This document shows, in pieces, positions 8,047 through 19,097 of a DNA stretch of 64,000 bases (its first letter is position 1; each line of letters starts with the position of its first letter). Under the pieces are notes generated by a model. The model had not been told where the DNA came from. It ran no database searches and saw nothing but the letters and a program-made list of their open reading frames with translations. Location of the stretch: the NCBI GenBank assembly GCA_003553565.1, contig PWER01000116.1:1-64000 (forward strand), given 5' to 3'. The translations under genes and the position numbers were made by a program. The stretch is from Nitriliruptoria bacterium (GTDB taxonomy: Bacteria > Actinomycetota > Nitriliruptoria > Euzebyales > Egibacteraceae).

Positions 8047-8655
8047 TCATGCCGCAACCTTGGCCGTGATGGCATGGAACCGCTGCCCGTAGGCGCGGGC
8101 GATCTCGGCTTCCTCGTCCGACAGGCCCTGCTTGCTCCCGTCGGTCGGGGCGAGGATCGTCGGGCCGTAGGGGCCACCGCCGGTGCGGCTGCTGAACGTC
8201 GCCGTGGCGGTGTAGCCGGCCGGCACGATGACCATGCCCTGGTGCCACGCGAAGGTGGACAGCGACAGGATCGTGGTCTCGTGACCGCCGTGGATGGTGG
8301 AGGCGCCGGTGAAGAAGCCGGCGGTCTTGCCCACCAGCTCGCCTCCGAAGAACAGCGGTCCGGTCTGGTCGAGGAAGTTCTGCACCTGCCCGGTCGCCGA
8401 CCCGTAGCGGGTGGGCGAGCCGATGATGAGCCCGTCGAACTCGGGGAGCTCGTCCACGCGGGCGTGGGGGACGTCGCTCTGGGCCTCCTTGACCGGCTCG
8501 AGGCCCTGCTCGCGGATCACCTCGTCGGGCAGCAGCTCGGGGACGGCGCGCAGCTCGGCGGTGCCGCCGTCGGCTTCGACGCCGGCGGCGATGGTGCGCG
8601 CCATCTCGACGTTGCTGCCGTACATGGAGTAGTAGACGATGCCGACGCGGGCCAT
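8047..8655 (-). CDS. wrbA: NAD(P)H:quinone oxidoreductase, WrbA family flavoprotein
   Basis: A 202-residue flavodoxin-fold enzyme that reduces quinones by two electrons using NAD(P)H and FMN. Seen: the FMN phosphate loop VYYSMYGSNVEMA near the N-terminus, GSPTRYG, and the WrbA segment GGHETTILSLSTFAWHQGMVIVP. The length equals that of known WrbA proteins. The start at 8655 is chosen because GAGGAG lies 7 nt upstream and the flavodoxin strand starts at once; an earlier in-frame start at 8685 adds only MPPTTRRGAP. An AT-rich pocket at 8737-8748, rare in this sequence, may hold the promoter. Confidence 0.9.
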   Translation of the reverse strand: MARVGIVYYSMYGSNVEMARTIAAGVEADGGTAELRAVPELLPDEVIREQGLEPVKEAQSDVPHARVDELPEFDGLIIGSPTRYGSATGQVQNFLDQTGPLFFGGELVGKTAGFFTGASTIHGGHETTILSLSTFAWHQGMVIVPAGYTATATFSSRTGGGPYGPTILAPTDGSKQGLSDEEAEIARAYGQRFHAITAKVAA

Positions 8656-8750
8656 GGGTGCTCCTCTTCGTGTCGTGGGTGGCAACGGCGTGGGCGCTGT
8701 GGTGTCACCCGCCTCCAGGGCGGCCGATCATTGCGCACGCATATATCCGG

Positions 8751-8790
8751 GGGCACCGTGCCCTCGGCAGAGCCCCGGGAAACCCGGGGC
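8751..8790. terminator. Two short GC hairpins downstream of thrC
   Basis: In the 174-bp gap after thrC (-) are an 8-bp hairpin, GCCCCGGG (8772-8779) with CCCGGGGC (8783-8790) around an AAA loop, and a near-palindrome GGGCAC/GTGCCC at 8751-8763. Together they are a plausible factor-independent terminator for thrC, placed before the wrbA promoter pocket. Confidence 0.45.
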
Positions 8791-8829
8791 CGGGACCGCG
8801 ACGCCGCCGCCCTTGGCCACGCGCCGCTG

Positions 8830-10077
8830 TCAGTCGAAGAGGTCCTCGAGCGCGTCCTCGAGCGCGACGATGCTCGGGCGGATCGTCGTCGAGGGGCCCA
8901 TCGTGTCCGTGAGGGCGTCGAGGGTCTTGAGCCCCTGACCGGAGATGATCGCCACGGTCGGCTCGTCGGGGTCCATCTCCCCGGCCGCCACCGCGCGCTG
9001 CAGGCAGGCCACGGTCACGCCCGCGGCGGTCTCGCCGAAGATCCCCTCAGTGCGGGCCAGCAAGCGCATGGCCGACACGATCTCCTCGTCGGTGCACGCC
9101 TGCATCCAACCGCCGGTGCGGCGGACGGCGTCGATGGCATACGGGCCGTCGGCGGGCGTGCCGATCGCCAGCGACTTGGCGATCGTGTCCGCCTTGACCG
9201 GCTCGACCTCGTCCGAGCCCGCCGCGAAGGCGGTGCTGATGGGCGCGCAGCCAGCCGCCTGCGCGCCGCTGACCGTCCAGGGTTCGTCGGCGACGAGGCC
9301 GGTGGTCACCAGCTCCTGGAGGGCCTTGTCGATCTTGACCAGCATCGAGCCCGAGGCCATGGGCGCCACGACGTGCCGGGGCATGCGCCAGCCGAGCTGC
9401 TCGGCGATCTCGTAGCCCAGCGTCTTGGAGCCCTCGGCGTAGTAGGGCCGCACGTTGACGTTGACGAACGCCCAGCCACGCTCGCCGGCGGCCTCGGCAC
9501 CCAGGCGGTTGCAGTCGTCGTAGCTGCCCTCCACCGCGATGAGGGTGGGCTCGTACACCGCTGATGTCGCGATCTTCGCGCGCTCGAGGTCGGCGGGCAC
9601 CAGCAGCACGGCGTCCATGCCGGCGCTGGCGGCGTGCGCGGCCACGCTGCCGGCGAGGTTGCCGGTCGACACGCACGCGGCGGTGTCGAACCCGAGCTGA
9701 CGTGCGACGGTCAGCGCCACCGTCACCACGCGGTCCTTGAACGACCAGGTCGGGTTGGTGGTGTCGTTCTTCAGCCACAGCTCCCGCAGGCCGAGGGCGG
9801 CCGCCAGGCGCGGCGCCGGCTGCAGCGGGGTGAGGCCGGCCTGCAGGTCCACGCGGGCCGTCGGATCAGCGCCGGGCAGCTCGGGCAGCAGCGGCGCGTA
9901 GCGCCACACGCTGCGAGGGCCCGCTGCGATCTGCTCGCGGGTCACCTCGGCGGCCATGCCGTCGTAGTCGTAGACGACCTCGAGGGGGCCGAAGCACGCG
10001 GTGCACACGTGCGCGGCGATCGGGTCGGTGTCCAGGCCACACGCGCGACAGCGCAGGCCCTTGACGTGACTGCCCAT
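8830..10077 (-). CDS. thrC: Threonine synthase (PLP-dependent)
   Basis: A 415-residue PLP enzyme that converts O-phosphohomoserine to threonine in the cytoplasm. Seen: an N-terminal zinc ribbon (CRAC, then VCTACFGPLEV), the PLP lysine in NPTWSFKDR, the phosphate loop ACVSTGNLAGSVAAHAA, and the C-terminal IISGQGLKT. The start at 10077 is set by GGAAGGAG 6 nt upstream and by the zinc ribbon at once after it. The 5' leader carries a SAM-I riboswitch (10143-10259), unusual because threonine synthase competes with the methionine branch for the homoserine pool. A different reaction on activated homoserine cannot be excluded from sequence. Confidence 0.88.
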   Translation of the reverse strand: MGSHVKGLRCRACGLDTDPIAAHVCTACFGPLEVVYDYDGMAAEVTREQIAAGPRSVWRYAPLLPELPGADPTARVDLQAGLTPLQPAPRLAAALGLRELWLKNDTTNPTWSFKDRVVTVALTVARQLGFDTAACVSTGNLAGSVAAHAASAGMDAVLLVPADLERAKIATSAVYEPTLIAVEGSYDDCNRLGAEAAGERGWAFVNVNVRPYYAEGSKTLGYEIAEQLGWRMPRHVVAPMASGSMLVKIDKALQELVTTGLVADEPWTVSGAQAAGCAPISTAFAAGSDEVEPVKADTIAKSLAIGTPADGPYAIDAVRRTGGWMQACTDEEIVSAMRLLARTEGIFGETAAGVTVACLQRAVAAGEMDPDEPTVAIISGQGLKTLDALTDTMGPSTTIRPSIVALEDALEDLFD

Positions 10078-10142
10078 CGTGGCTCCTTCCCACCCGGGGA
10101 CGCCGGCGCTCCCACCACGGCACGAGCCTCGGGCTGGAAGGC

Positions 10143-10259
10143 CGCCATCTTCCCCGTCCTGCGGGGCCGGACGTCGCACCTGCGGCTGCGGCGCGGGCCG
10201 CGCCGGCCGTGGTTGCGGAGGCGTCGTCGGGCCGGGTCCCTCGACCTCTCTGGATGGCG
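10143..10259 (-). promoter_or_regulatory. SAM-I (S-box) riboswitch in the thrC leader
   Basis: Read on the minus strand, the leader matches the S-box consensus along its whole length. P1 is CGCCATC (10259-10253) pairing with GATGGCG (10149-10143). The core has CCAGAGAGGTCGAGGGAC, then CCCGGCCCGACGACG, CCTCCGCAACC, then after a long GC-rich P3 arm, GCAGGTGCGACGTCCGGC, a P4 hairpin (CCCCG/CGGGG), and AAGATGGCG. These are the order and spacing of the Bacillus yitJ S-box. Between aptamer and ATG, CCTTCC just after P1 can pair with GGAAGG of the ribosome binding site. A translational off-switch is therefore plausible: SAM closes P1 and leaves CCTTCC free. The expression platform is inference; the aptamer is clear. 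Confidence 0.92.
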
Positions 10260-10298
10260 TACGAGGGCAAGCGTCGCACCTCGCCGCGGTCGCTGCAA

Positions 10299-10310
10299 CC
10301 GTGCGCACGG
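10299..10310. other. 12-bp perfect palindrome in the thrC/HAD divergent gap
   Basis: CCGTGCGCACGG is a perfect palindrome upstream of the riboswitch, in the 328-bp gap between thrC (-) and the HAD phosphatase gene (+). It could be an operator near the thrC promoter. No convincing -10 was found beside it. Apart from this and the riboswitch, nothing else was recognised in the gap. Confidence 0.35.
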
Positions 10311-10405
10311 CCGGCCCCTCGGCCGGGCGCGGTGGTGCGCACGGCGACGCCTGGCGACGGTCAGCCGCACGCGCGGGGCGCGCGTGCCATCGGCATCCTG
10401 GGCGG

Positions 10406-11221
10406 ATGAGCGCCGACCTCGCGGCCCGCTTGGCCGCCCTGCCGCCGACTAGGGTGCTGTACACCGACCTGGACGGCACGCTGCTCGGACCGGGCGGCTC
10501 ACTGCTGCACGGGCCGCACGGACAGCCCTCGGCCGTGGCGGCCTCGGCCGTGGTCGACGCGCTGACCGCGGGGCTCACGGTCGTGCCGGTCAGCGGCCGT
10601 CAGCGCCAGCAGCTGCAGCACGACACGCGCCTGCTGGGGCTGACCGACTGCATCGGCGAGGCCGGCGCGGTGATCCAGCGCGACGGGAAGGTCGCCTACG
10701 CGTGGGGCGAGGCCCCCCGCGACTTGGCCGAGACGCCCCATGATGCGCTGCTCGCCTCCGGTGCCTGGGGGGCGCTCCAGCGCGCCTTCCCCGACGATCT
10801 CGCGCTCTACGAGCCGTGGCATCGCGGCCGCGAGGGCTCGCTGCTGCTGCGCGGCCGGGTGGATCCCGCCGCCGCCGACGCGGTGCTGGCGCAGGCCGGC
10901 TGCGGCTGGGCCCAGCTCATCGACAACGGCGAGGCCGACGGGTGGCCCGGCCGCAGCGTGCGGGCCTACCACCTGCTCCCGCGCGGGGTGGGCAAGGCGG
11001 AGACGGTCGCCGCCGACGTGCGCGCCCGCGGACTGCGCCCCCAGGAGGCGGTCGCCGTCGGCGACTCCCCCACCGATGCGCGCCTGGGCGAGGTGGTCGG
11101 GCTGTGCGCGATCGTCGCGAACGGTCGTGGCGCGGGCGAGGGGGTCGTGCGGCTGACCCAGGAGATGGGCGCGGGCGTCGCGGAGCTGATCAGCGCGATC
11201 GTGCGCGACCGGGACGGCTGA
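10406..11221 (+). CDS. HAD-superfamily hydrolase (HAD-IIB, sugar-phosphatase-like)
   Basis: A 271-residue HAD phosphatase. Seen: motif I DLDGTLLG near residue 17 with the nucleophile Asp, a motif II-like VPVSGRQRQQ, and motif IV GDSPTDARLGE. The cap and order fit the HAD-IIB/Cof group, which includes sugar-phosphatases, mannosyl-3-phosphoglycerate phosphatases and sucrose-phosphatases. The substrate cannot be assigned. The start at 10406 is chosen because motif I follows closely; upstream in-frame codons run through the thrC leader and are not coding. Its 3' end overlaps the convergent AI-2E gene by 32 bp. Confidence 0.82.
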   Translation: MSADLAARLAALPPTRVLYTDLDGTLLGPGGSLLHGPHGQPSAVAASAVVDALTAGLTVVPVSGRQRQQLQHDTRLLGLTDCIGEAGAVIQRDGKVAYAWGEAPRDLAETPHDALLASGAWGALQRAFPDDLALYEPWHRGREGSLLLRGRVDPAAADAVLAQAGCGWAQLIDNGEADGWPGRSVRAYHLLPRGVGKAETVAADVRARGLRPQEAVAVGDSPTDARLGEVVGLCAIVANGRGAGEGVVRLTQEMGAGVAELISAIVRDRDG

Positions 11222-12608
11222 CCGGGGCTGCGGCGGGGTCCGCCGCGGGTGGCTCCCTGGACGGCTGGTCCTCCGACGGCTGGTCCTCGGGCAGCTGGTC
11301 CCCGCCTGGCTGGTCCCGGCCCGGCTGCTCCCCGGGTCGGCGCTCCTCGGTGAGGCGCCCATCCGGTGGCGGCGGCGTGCCCCCCGCCGGTGCCTGCTCG
11401 GCCGGGGCCGGTGCCTGCTCGGCCGCTGCGGCTGCGGCGCCATCGTCGGGCGCGCGTGCCGCATCGGTCTCGTCGAGCTCCTCGGCCCAGGGGACGCGGG
11501 TCTGCCACAGGTGCAGCAGCAGGACCTTGGCGCCGGCGACGAGCGGCACGACCAGCAGCATCCCGATGATGCCGAACAGCGCGGCAGCCACCGTGATGCC
11601 CAGCAGCACGCCGATGGGGTGGATGCGCACGGTCTTGCCGAAGATGAGCGGGCTCATCAGCTGGCCGTCGAGCTGCTGCACCGCGGTCATGATCAGCGCG
11701 ACGAGCACCGCGAACCCGAGGCCCTCGGTGACGAACCCGATGAGCGACCCCAGCAGCCCCGCCACGAACGGCCCGACCAGCGGGACGATGTTGGTGATCG
11801 CGGCGATGACCCCGACCAGCAGCCAGAACGGCAGGCCGATGACCGCCAGCGCGATGCTGGTGGCCAGCCCGATCATCAGCGACACCAGCAGCTGGCCGCG
11901 CACGAACCCGCCGACCACGCCGCCGAGCTTGCCCGAGACCTCGAGCACCTCGGCGCGGTGGCGCGGCGGGATCAGCGCGCGCGTGCGGCGGCGGAGGTTG
12001 GGCAGGTCCACCAGGATGTAGAACGCGATGACAGGGCCGAGCAGCCCCGCCAGGATCACGAACAGTGCCCCGCGCGCCAGCCCCGCCAGACCACCAAGCA
12101 GCGCGACCAGCACCTCGCGGTTCTCCGCCTCGGCGGCGAAGTCCTGCGCCTGCTCGGTCAGCGCCGGGATCTGCAGGTCCTCGGGGTCGAGGTCGACGCC
12201 CACGGCGCCGGCCACCGCCTCGGTCTGCTCGACCAGCTCCTCACCGAGCTCGGGTGCGGCCTCGGCGAACTCGGTGAGCTGAGCGCTCACCGCGGGAGTC
12301 AGCGCCAGCACCCCGCCGGTGACGACGCCGGCGACGAGCAGGTAGGCCAGCAACGTCCCGAAGAAGCGCGGCACGCGGCGCTGCTGCAGCCACGAGACGA
12401 TCGGGTCGAGCAGGTAGACCAGCAGCAGGGCCACCAGCAGCGGGGCGAGGATCACCGCCAGAGGCCGGTAGAGCAGCAGACCCGCGACCGCGATGAGCAC
12501 CAGCACGCCCACGGCGAGCCACACCCGGTAGGTCGCGCGCTGCAGCCGGGTCAGGCCATCCCCGCGCGGGCTGCGCTCGCGGGGCGGCGCGCTCTGCGGG
12601 TCGCTCAC
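11190..12608 (-). CDS. AI-2E family transporter (PerM/TqsA-like)
   Basis: A 472-residue membrane protein of the AI-2E exporter/UPF0118 family with about eight transmembrane helices between residues 30 and 380. The conserved GPVIAFYILVDLPNLRRR region and PFVAGLLGSLIGFVTEG are seen. Some members export autoinducer-2 and others exchange Na+/H+, so the substrate is open. The C-terminal 90 residues are an Ala/Pro/Glu/Gln-rich tail with repeated EDQPS-like units, probably disordered. The start is GTG with GAGGG 5 nt upstream. Its 3' end overlaps the convergent HAD gene. An inverted repeat, GCTGCAGG/CCTGCAGC, lies upstream at 12633-12655. Confidence 0.87.
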   Translation of the reverse strand: MSDPQSAPPRERSPRGDGLTRLQRATYRVWLAVGVLVLIAVAGLLLYRPLAVILAPLLVALLLVYLLDPIVSWLQQRRVPRFFGTLLAYLLVAGVVTGGVLALTPAVSAQLTEFAEAAPELGEELVEQTEAVAGAVGVDLDPEDLQIPALTEQAQDFAAEAENREVLVALLGGLAGLARGALFVILAGLLGPVIAFYILVDLPNLRRRTRALIPPRHRAEVLEVSGKLGGVVGGFVRGQLLVSLMIGLATSIALAVIGLPFWLLVGVIAAITNIVPLVGPFVAGLLGSLIGFVTEGLGFAVLVALIMTAVQQLDGQLMSPLIFGKTVRIHPIGVLLGITVAAALFGIIGMLLVVPLVAGAKVLLLHLWQTRVPWAEELDETDAARAPDDGAAAAAAEQAPAPAEQAPAGGTPPPPDGRLTEERRPGEQPGRDQPGGDQLPEDQPSEDQPSREPPAADPAAAPVSRPGRARSR

Positions 12609-12821
12609 GGTGGCCCTCTAGCTCTCCGCTTCGCTGCAGGCCCAGCACCTGCAGCCCTCGGCGACCATGGTGCCCCATCTCACCGCCGCGCGGCAGGACC
12701 CCCTCCTTGCACCGTGGAGCGATGGTCGGTCCCGGCGTGCCGCCAGGCCCCGCGCGCAGGCCCCGCGCGGCGCGGTCACCGGCCCGGTCACGGGTCGGCG
12801 CGCGCTAGCATCCGCGGCGAC

Positions 12822-12897
12822 GCCGGGATAGCTCAGCCGGCAGAGCAGCCGCCTTGTAAGCGGCAGGTCAGGGGTTCGAGTCCCCTTCCCGGCTCCA
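12822..12897 (+). tRNA. tRNA-Thr (anticodon TGT)
   Basis: A 76-nt cloverleaf with acceptor stem GCCGGGA/TCCCGGC, D-arm TAGCTCAGCCGGCAGAGCA, anticodon stem GCCGC/GCGGC enclosing loop CTTGTAA (anticodon TGT, reads ACA), and T-arm AGGGG/CCCCT with TTCGAGT. The discriminator is T and the CCA end is encoded (12895-12897). A TAGCAT box at 12806-12811 is a likely -10. Confidence 0.97.
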
Positions 12898-12906
12898 CTC
12901 TGACCG

Positions 12907-12954
12907 GCCGGCCCAGCGCCGTCGCGGCAAGGGCCGCGGCCGCGCCGGGCCGGC
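12907..12954. terminator. Hairpin between tRNA-Thr and aceA
   Basis: GCCGGCCC (12907-12914) pairs with GGGCCGGC (12947-12954), and further GC pairing is possible inside the loop. It lies between the convergent ends of tRNA-Thr (+) and aceA (-), where a bidirectional terminator would be expected. Confidence 0.5.
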
Positions 12955-12961
12955 GTCGCGC

Positions 12962-14254
<1,293 letters not shown>

Positions 14255-14404
14255 GGCGATCCCTCCGTGGGGTGGTGCGCAGGCGTGGCGCCGATGGCGC
14301 CTCCGCTGGGGTCAGCGCCCTCGCCAGCAGCGAGGCGCGCCGTGTGTGCAAACCCAATGGTTCTTGAAACTCAGCGCATCTGCTAGCCTGATGATGGTGA
14401 AACA
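14255..14404. promoter_or_regulatory. aceA-ramB divergent control region with RamB-like boxes
   Basis: A 150-bp gap with an unusually AT-rich right part. The corynebacterial RamB box is reported as A(A/G)AACTTTGCAAA. Two partial matches are seen: TTTGCA on the minus strand (14347-14352), and GAACTTT at 14411-14417 just inside ramB, where it could serve autorepression. GGCGCC-GAT-GGCGCC near 14287 is palindromic. TAGCCT (14384-14389) may be the ramB -10. The matches are by eye and partial. Confidence 0.45.
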
Positions 14405-15889
14405 ATGATTGAACTTTCTGATACGGCACTATCCGGTGCTGCTTCATCGGCTGGCGCACCGGATCCCCTCGTGCTCGGCCAGCGCATCCGCCACCTGCGC
14501 GCCCAACGCGGTCTCACGCTGGCCCAGCTCGGCGAGCGCGTCGGCCGCGGAGCGCCGTTCCTGTCGCAGCTCGAGAACGGCCGGCGCGAGGCGACGGTGT
14601 CGGTGCTCGGGCGCATCGCCGAGGCACTGGAGGCCGAGCTGTCGGCGCTGCTCGACCCGACGCCGCCGACCCGCCGCGCCGAGCTGGAGATCGGGCTGCG
14701 TCGCGCGCAGCACGAGCCGCTGTACCGCGAGCTGGGGCTGCCGGAGCTGCAGCCCTCGGCGCGCCTGCCCGACGAGGCGCTGGAGCACATCCTGCGCCTG
14801 TTCGCCGAGCTCAAGCGCCAGCGCAGCATCCGCGCGCAGACCCCCGAGGAGGCGCGCCAGGCCAACGCCCGCCTGCGCCGCGAGATGCGCGAGCGCGACA
14901 ACCACTTCCCCGAGATCGAGGCCGTGGCGCGCACGGCCCTCGCCGCGATCGGCCACGACCGCGGGCCGCTGTCGCAGCGTCGGTTGGAGGACCTCGCCAG
15001 CCACTTCGGCTTCGCGATCCACCCCGCCTCGGACCTGCCCGCCTCGGTGCGCTCCCTGACCGACACGCGCAACCAGCGCCTCTACGTGCCCTCGCACGAT
15101 CAGCTCGACGCCAGCGACCTGCGCACCATCGTGCTGCAGACCCTCGGGCACCTCGCCCTGGACCACCGCGACCCCGCCGACTTCGGCGCCTTCCTGCGTC
15201 AGCGGGTGGAGGCGAACTACTTCGCCGGCGCGGTGCTCATGCCCGAGGACGCGGCGGTGGAGGTGCTGCGCCAGGCGCGCGCCGACCGTGACCTCTCGGT
15301 CACCGACCTCGAGGAGCTCTTCGGCGTCTCCTACGAGACCGCGGCACACCGCTTCACCAACCTCGCCACCCGTCACCTGGACATCCCGGTGCACTTCGTG
15401 CGCTCCGACCGCGACGGCGTGATCTGGAAGGCCTACGAGAACGACGACGTGCCCTTCCCCAGCGACCCCGACGGCGCGATCGAGGGCCAGCGCCTGTGCG
15501 TCCAGTGGGGCACCCGGCAGGTGTTCGCGCGCGCACCGCACCCGCTGTCCCATCACCAGTACACCGACACCCCCAACGGCACCTACTGGTGCGTCACCCG
15601 TCCCGATTCGGTCCAGCAGCCGGCGCATGCCATCACCGTGGGGGTGCGCTTCGCCGACGCCAAGCACTTCCGCGGCCGCAACACGAGCGCCCGCGCGACG
15701 TCGGGGTGCCCGCAGGGGCCGTGCTGCCGCGAACCGGCACCGGAGCTGGCCGACAAGTGGGACGCCCACGCCTGGCCCAGCCCGCGTCCGCACAGCCACG
15801 TGCTGGCCGCGCTGCCCGCCGGCACGTTCCCCGGGGTGGACCTCGCCGAGGCCTACGCGTTCCTGGAGCGCGCCGAGCACCAGGCTTGA
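14405..15889 (+). CDS. ramB: RamB-like short-chain fatty acyl transcriptional regulator
   Basis: A 494-residue regulator. Residues about 24-80 are an XRE helix-turn-helix ([39 protein letters not shown]). Residues about 150-320 resemble the ImmA/IrrE (DUF955) domain, but the HExxH zinc motif reads LGHLALDH, so it is not an obvious peptidase. The C-terminal 170 residues match the DUF2083 part of the RamB family, with CPQGPCCRE cysteines. RamB represses acetate and glyoxylate genes in Corynebacterium. Divergence from aceA supports the same role here. Three short-spaced in-frame starts are absent, so the ATG at 14405 is the natural one. Confidence 0.9.
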   Translation: MIELSDTALSGAASSAGAPDPLVLGQRIRHLRAQRGLTLAQLGERVGRGAPFLSQLENGRREATVSVLGRIAEALEAELSALLDPTPPTRRAELEIGLRRAQHEPLYRELGLPELQPSARLPDEALEHILRLFAELKRQRSIRAQTPEEARQANARLRREMRERDNHFPEIEAVARTALAAIGHDRGPLSQRRLEDLASHFGFAIHPASDLPASVRSLTDTRNQRLYVPSHDQLDASDLRTIVLQTLGHLALDHRDPADFGAFLRQRVEANYFAGAVLMPEDAAVEVLRQARADRDLSVTDLEELFGVSYETAAHRFTNLATRHLDIPVHFVRSDRDGVIWKAYENDDVPFPSDPDGAIEGQRLCVQWGTRQVFARAPHPLSHHQYTDTPNGTYWCVTRPDSVQQPAHAITVGVRFADAKHFRGRNTSARATSGCPQGPCCREPAPELADKWDAHAWPSPRPHSHVLAALPAGTFPGVDLAEAYAFLERAEHQA

Positions 15890-16029
15890 ACGCGGCTGCG
15901 GGCGCGAGCGCGCTACGGTCGCGGGGCGCCCCAGCCCGTGGCCGCCTCCCACGCTGGAGGGCCGCACGGTCACCCGGGGCGGGGGGGCCCCGCTACGATG
16001 GTGGGGCCTGACGCCCCCAGGAGAGGTGC

Positions 16030-16890
16030 ATGTCCGCAGGCATCGGTGAGGTGTTGCGCGAGGCGCGTGAGGCACGTGGCCTCTCGCTTGACGACGCCGC
16101 GTCCGAGACGCGCATCCGCAGCACCCATCTCGCGAGCATCGAGCGCGAGGACTTCGACGCGCTCGACAGCGACGTCTACACGCGTGGGTTCATCCGCAAC
16201 TACGCCAAGGCGGTCGGGGCAGACCCCGAGCCGCTGGTCGCGGCGTTCGACGAGCAGCGTGGCAGCACGCGCCCCGAGCCCGCCCACGCCCAGGCTGACA
16301 GCCGGCCACTGGCCCCCGCGCCGATGACCGGCGGTCGTCGTCGGGGTGCGGGGATCATCGTCGCGGCGCTCGCCGTGGTCGGGCTGATCGCCATCGCGCT
16401 GTGGGACGGTGACGGCGCCGACGATCCCGAGGCCCCGGTCGATGACGGCCTCGTGGTCGATGAGCCCGACGCCGACGAGGACGAGGACGACGACGCGGAC
16501 GAGGACGACGCGGACGACGAGCCCGCCGACGACGGCGACGCCGACGAGGACGACGAGGCCGACGACGACGGCGACGCCGACGACAACGACGCCGACGAGG
16601 ACGACGCCGAGGAACCGGACGAGCTCGCGGTCGAGGTGACCATCGCCGACGGCGAGTCCTGGTTCCAGGTCCTGGCCGACGACGAGGAGCTCTTCCAGAG
16701 CACCGAGGCGGCGGGATGGTCCGAGACCATCGAGGCCGACGAGTCGATCTCGATGTGCCTCGGCAACCCCGCGCCGGTGGAGATCACGGTGCATGACGAG
16801 GTCTACGACGACCTCGGCCCGTCCGGGCAGCCGACCTGGGTGACCATCACCGTCGACGGCGTCGAGACCGAGCGGGGCTGCCAGGCGTGA
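16030..16890 (+). CDS. RodZ-like protein: HTH_25, one transmembrane helix, acidic linker, DUF4115
   Basis: A 286-residue protein. Residues 1-75 form the RodZ-type helix-turn-helix (GEVLREAREARGLSLDDAASETRIRSTHLASIE...DVYTRGFIRNYAK). A transmembrane helix lies at about 108-125. A run of roughly 65 residues is almost purely Asp/Glu/Ala, and the last 80 residues match DUF4115. RodZ links MreB to the cell-wall machinery in rods; actinobacterial relatives are less understood. The very acidic extracellular linker suggests adaptation to salt. AGGAGAGG precedes the ATG, and TACGAT at 15994-15999 is a likely -10. Confidence 0.85.
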   Translation: MSAGIGEVLREAREARGLSLDDAASETRIRSTHLASIEREDFDALDSDVYTRGFIRNYAKAVGADPEPLVAAFDEQRGSTRPEPAHAQADSRPLAPAPMTGGRRRGAGIIVAALAVVGLIAIALWDGDGADDPEAPVDDGLVVDEPDADEDEDDDADEDDADDEPADDGDADEDDEADDDGDADDNDADEDDAEEPDELAVEVTIADGESWFQVLADDEELFQSTEAAGWSETIEADESISMCLGNPAPVEITVHDEVYDDLGPSGQPTWVTITVDGVETERGCQA

Positions 16891-16942
16891 CGCGCCTCCG
16901 GTGAGCGCTCGCGCGCGGCAGGCCTGTGGGCCGCCCCGCGCG

Positions 16943-17661
16943 TCACCGCGCCAGGCGCTGACGGCGGCCCTCGAACAGCGCGACCGCGGCTGCGGCGCTG
17001 ACGTTCAGCGAGGCGAGTCGACCCGCTGTGGGGATCGCCACGAGCGCGTCGCAGCGCTCGCGCGCCAGCCGCGCGAGACCGCGACCCTCGGCACCGAGCA
17101 CCAGCGCGTGGGGCTCGGCCAGCAGCGGCGTGTGGTAGAGCGTCTCGGCAGCGTCGCCGTCCAGGCCGACGGTCCAGCGTCCGGCCGCGGCGAGCGTGGC
17201 CAGCGCGGCCGGCACCCCGGGCACCTCGACCAGCGGCAGCCACGACAGCGCGCCGGCCGCGGCGCGCTCCAGCGCCGGTGAGATCGCCGCGCTGCGCTTG
17301 CGGGGCACCACCAGCGCCCCCGCGCCGGCCTGCTCGGCGCTGCGGGCGATCGCCCCGAGGTTCTGGGGGTCGGTGATGCCATCGCAGACCACCAGCACCT
17401 CGGCGTCGGCGACCTCGGCGAGGTCGCGGCGCGGCGGCGGGTCCGCCAGGGCGACCACACCCTGGTGCGTCACGCCGGCGGCGAGCTCGTCGAGCCGCGC
17501 CGTATCGACGCGCTCCGCAGGGACCTCGGCGGCCTGCGCGGCGCCGGCCACCTCCTCCAGGCCGCGGGCGCGCCGCGAGAGCAGCACGCGGTGCACAGGG
17601 CGGCCCGCCCGCAGCGCCTCTGCCACCGCACGCGGGCCGCACAGCGGGTGCGCGGCGGTGG

Positions 17662-17665
<4 letters not shown>
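16943..17665 (-). CDS. rlmB: 23S rRNA (guanosine-2'-O-)-methyltransferase RlmB-like (SpoU family)
   Basis: A 240-residue SPOUT-class methyltransferase that methylates the 2'-OH of a guanosine in 23S rRNA using SAM. Seen: the N-terminal substrate-binding part, then the SpoU motifs VCDGITDPQNLGAIARSAEQAG, LVLGAEGRGLARLARERCD and IPTAGRLASLNVSAAAAVALFE, which form the trefoil knot. The start at 17665 overlaps the cysS stop by 4 bp (ATGA). The cysS-rlmB pairing is standard in actinobacteria. Confidence 0.92.
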
Positions 17666-19041
<1,376 letters not shown>

Positions 19042-19097
19042 GACGATCTACGACCTCCGCTGTGGCTGCGCGACGCCAGCGCCGCGCGCGCGACAGC

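Noticed and set aside
12633-12655. Operator GCTGCAGG/CCTGCAGC upstream of the AI-2E transporter
   Set aside because: An 8-bp inverted repeat in 70%-plus GC DNA is expected by chance, and no promoter was seen beside it.
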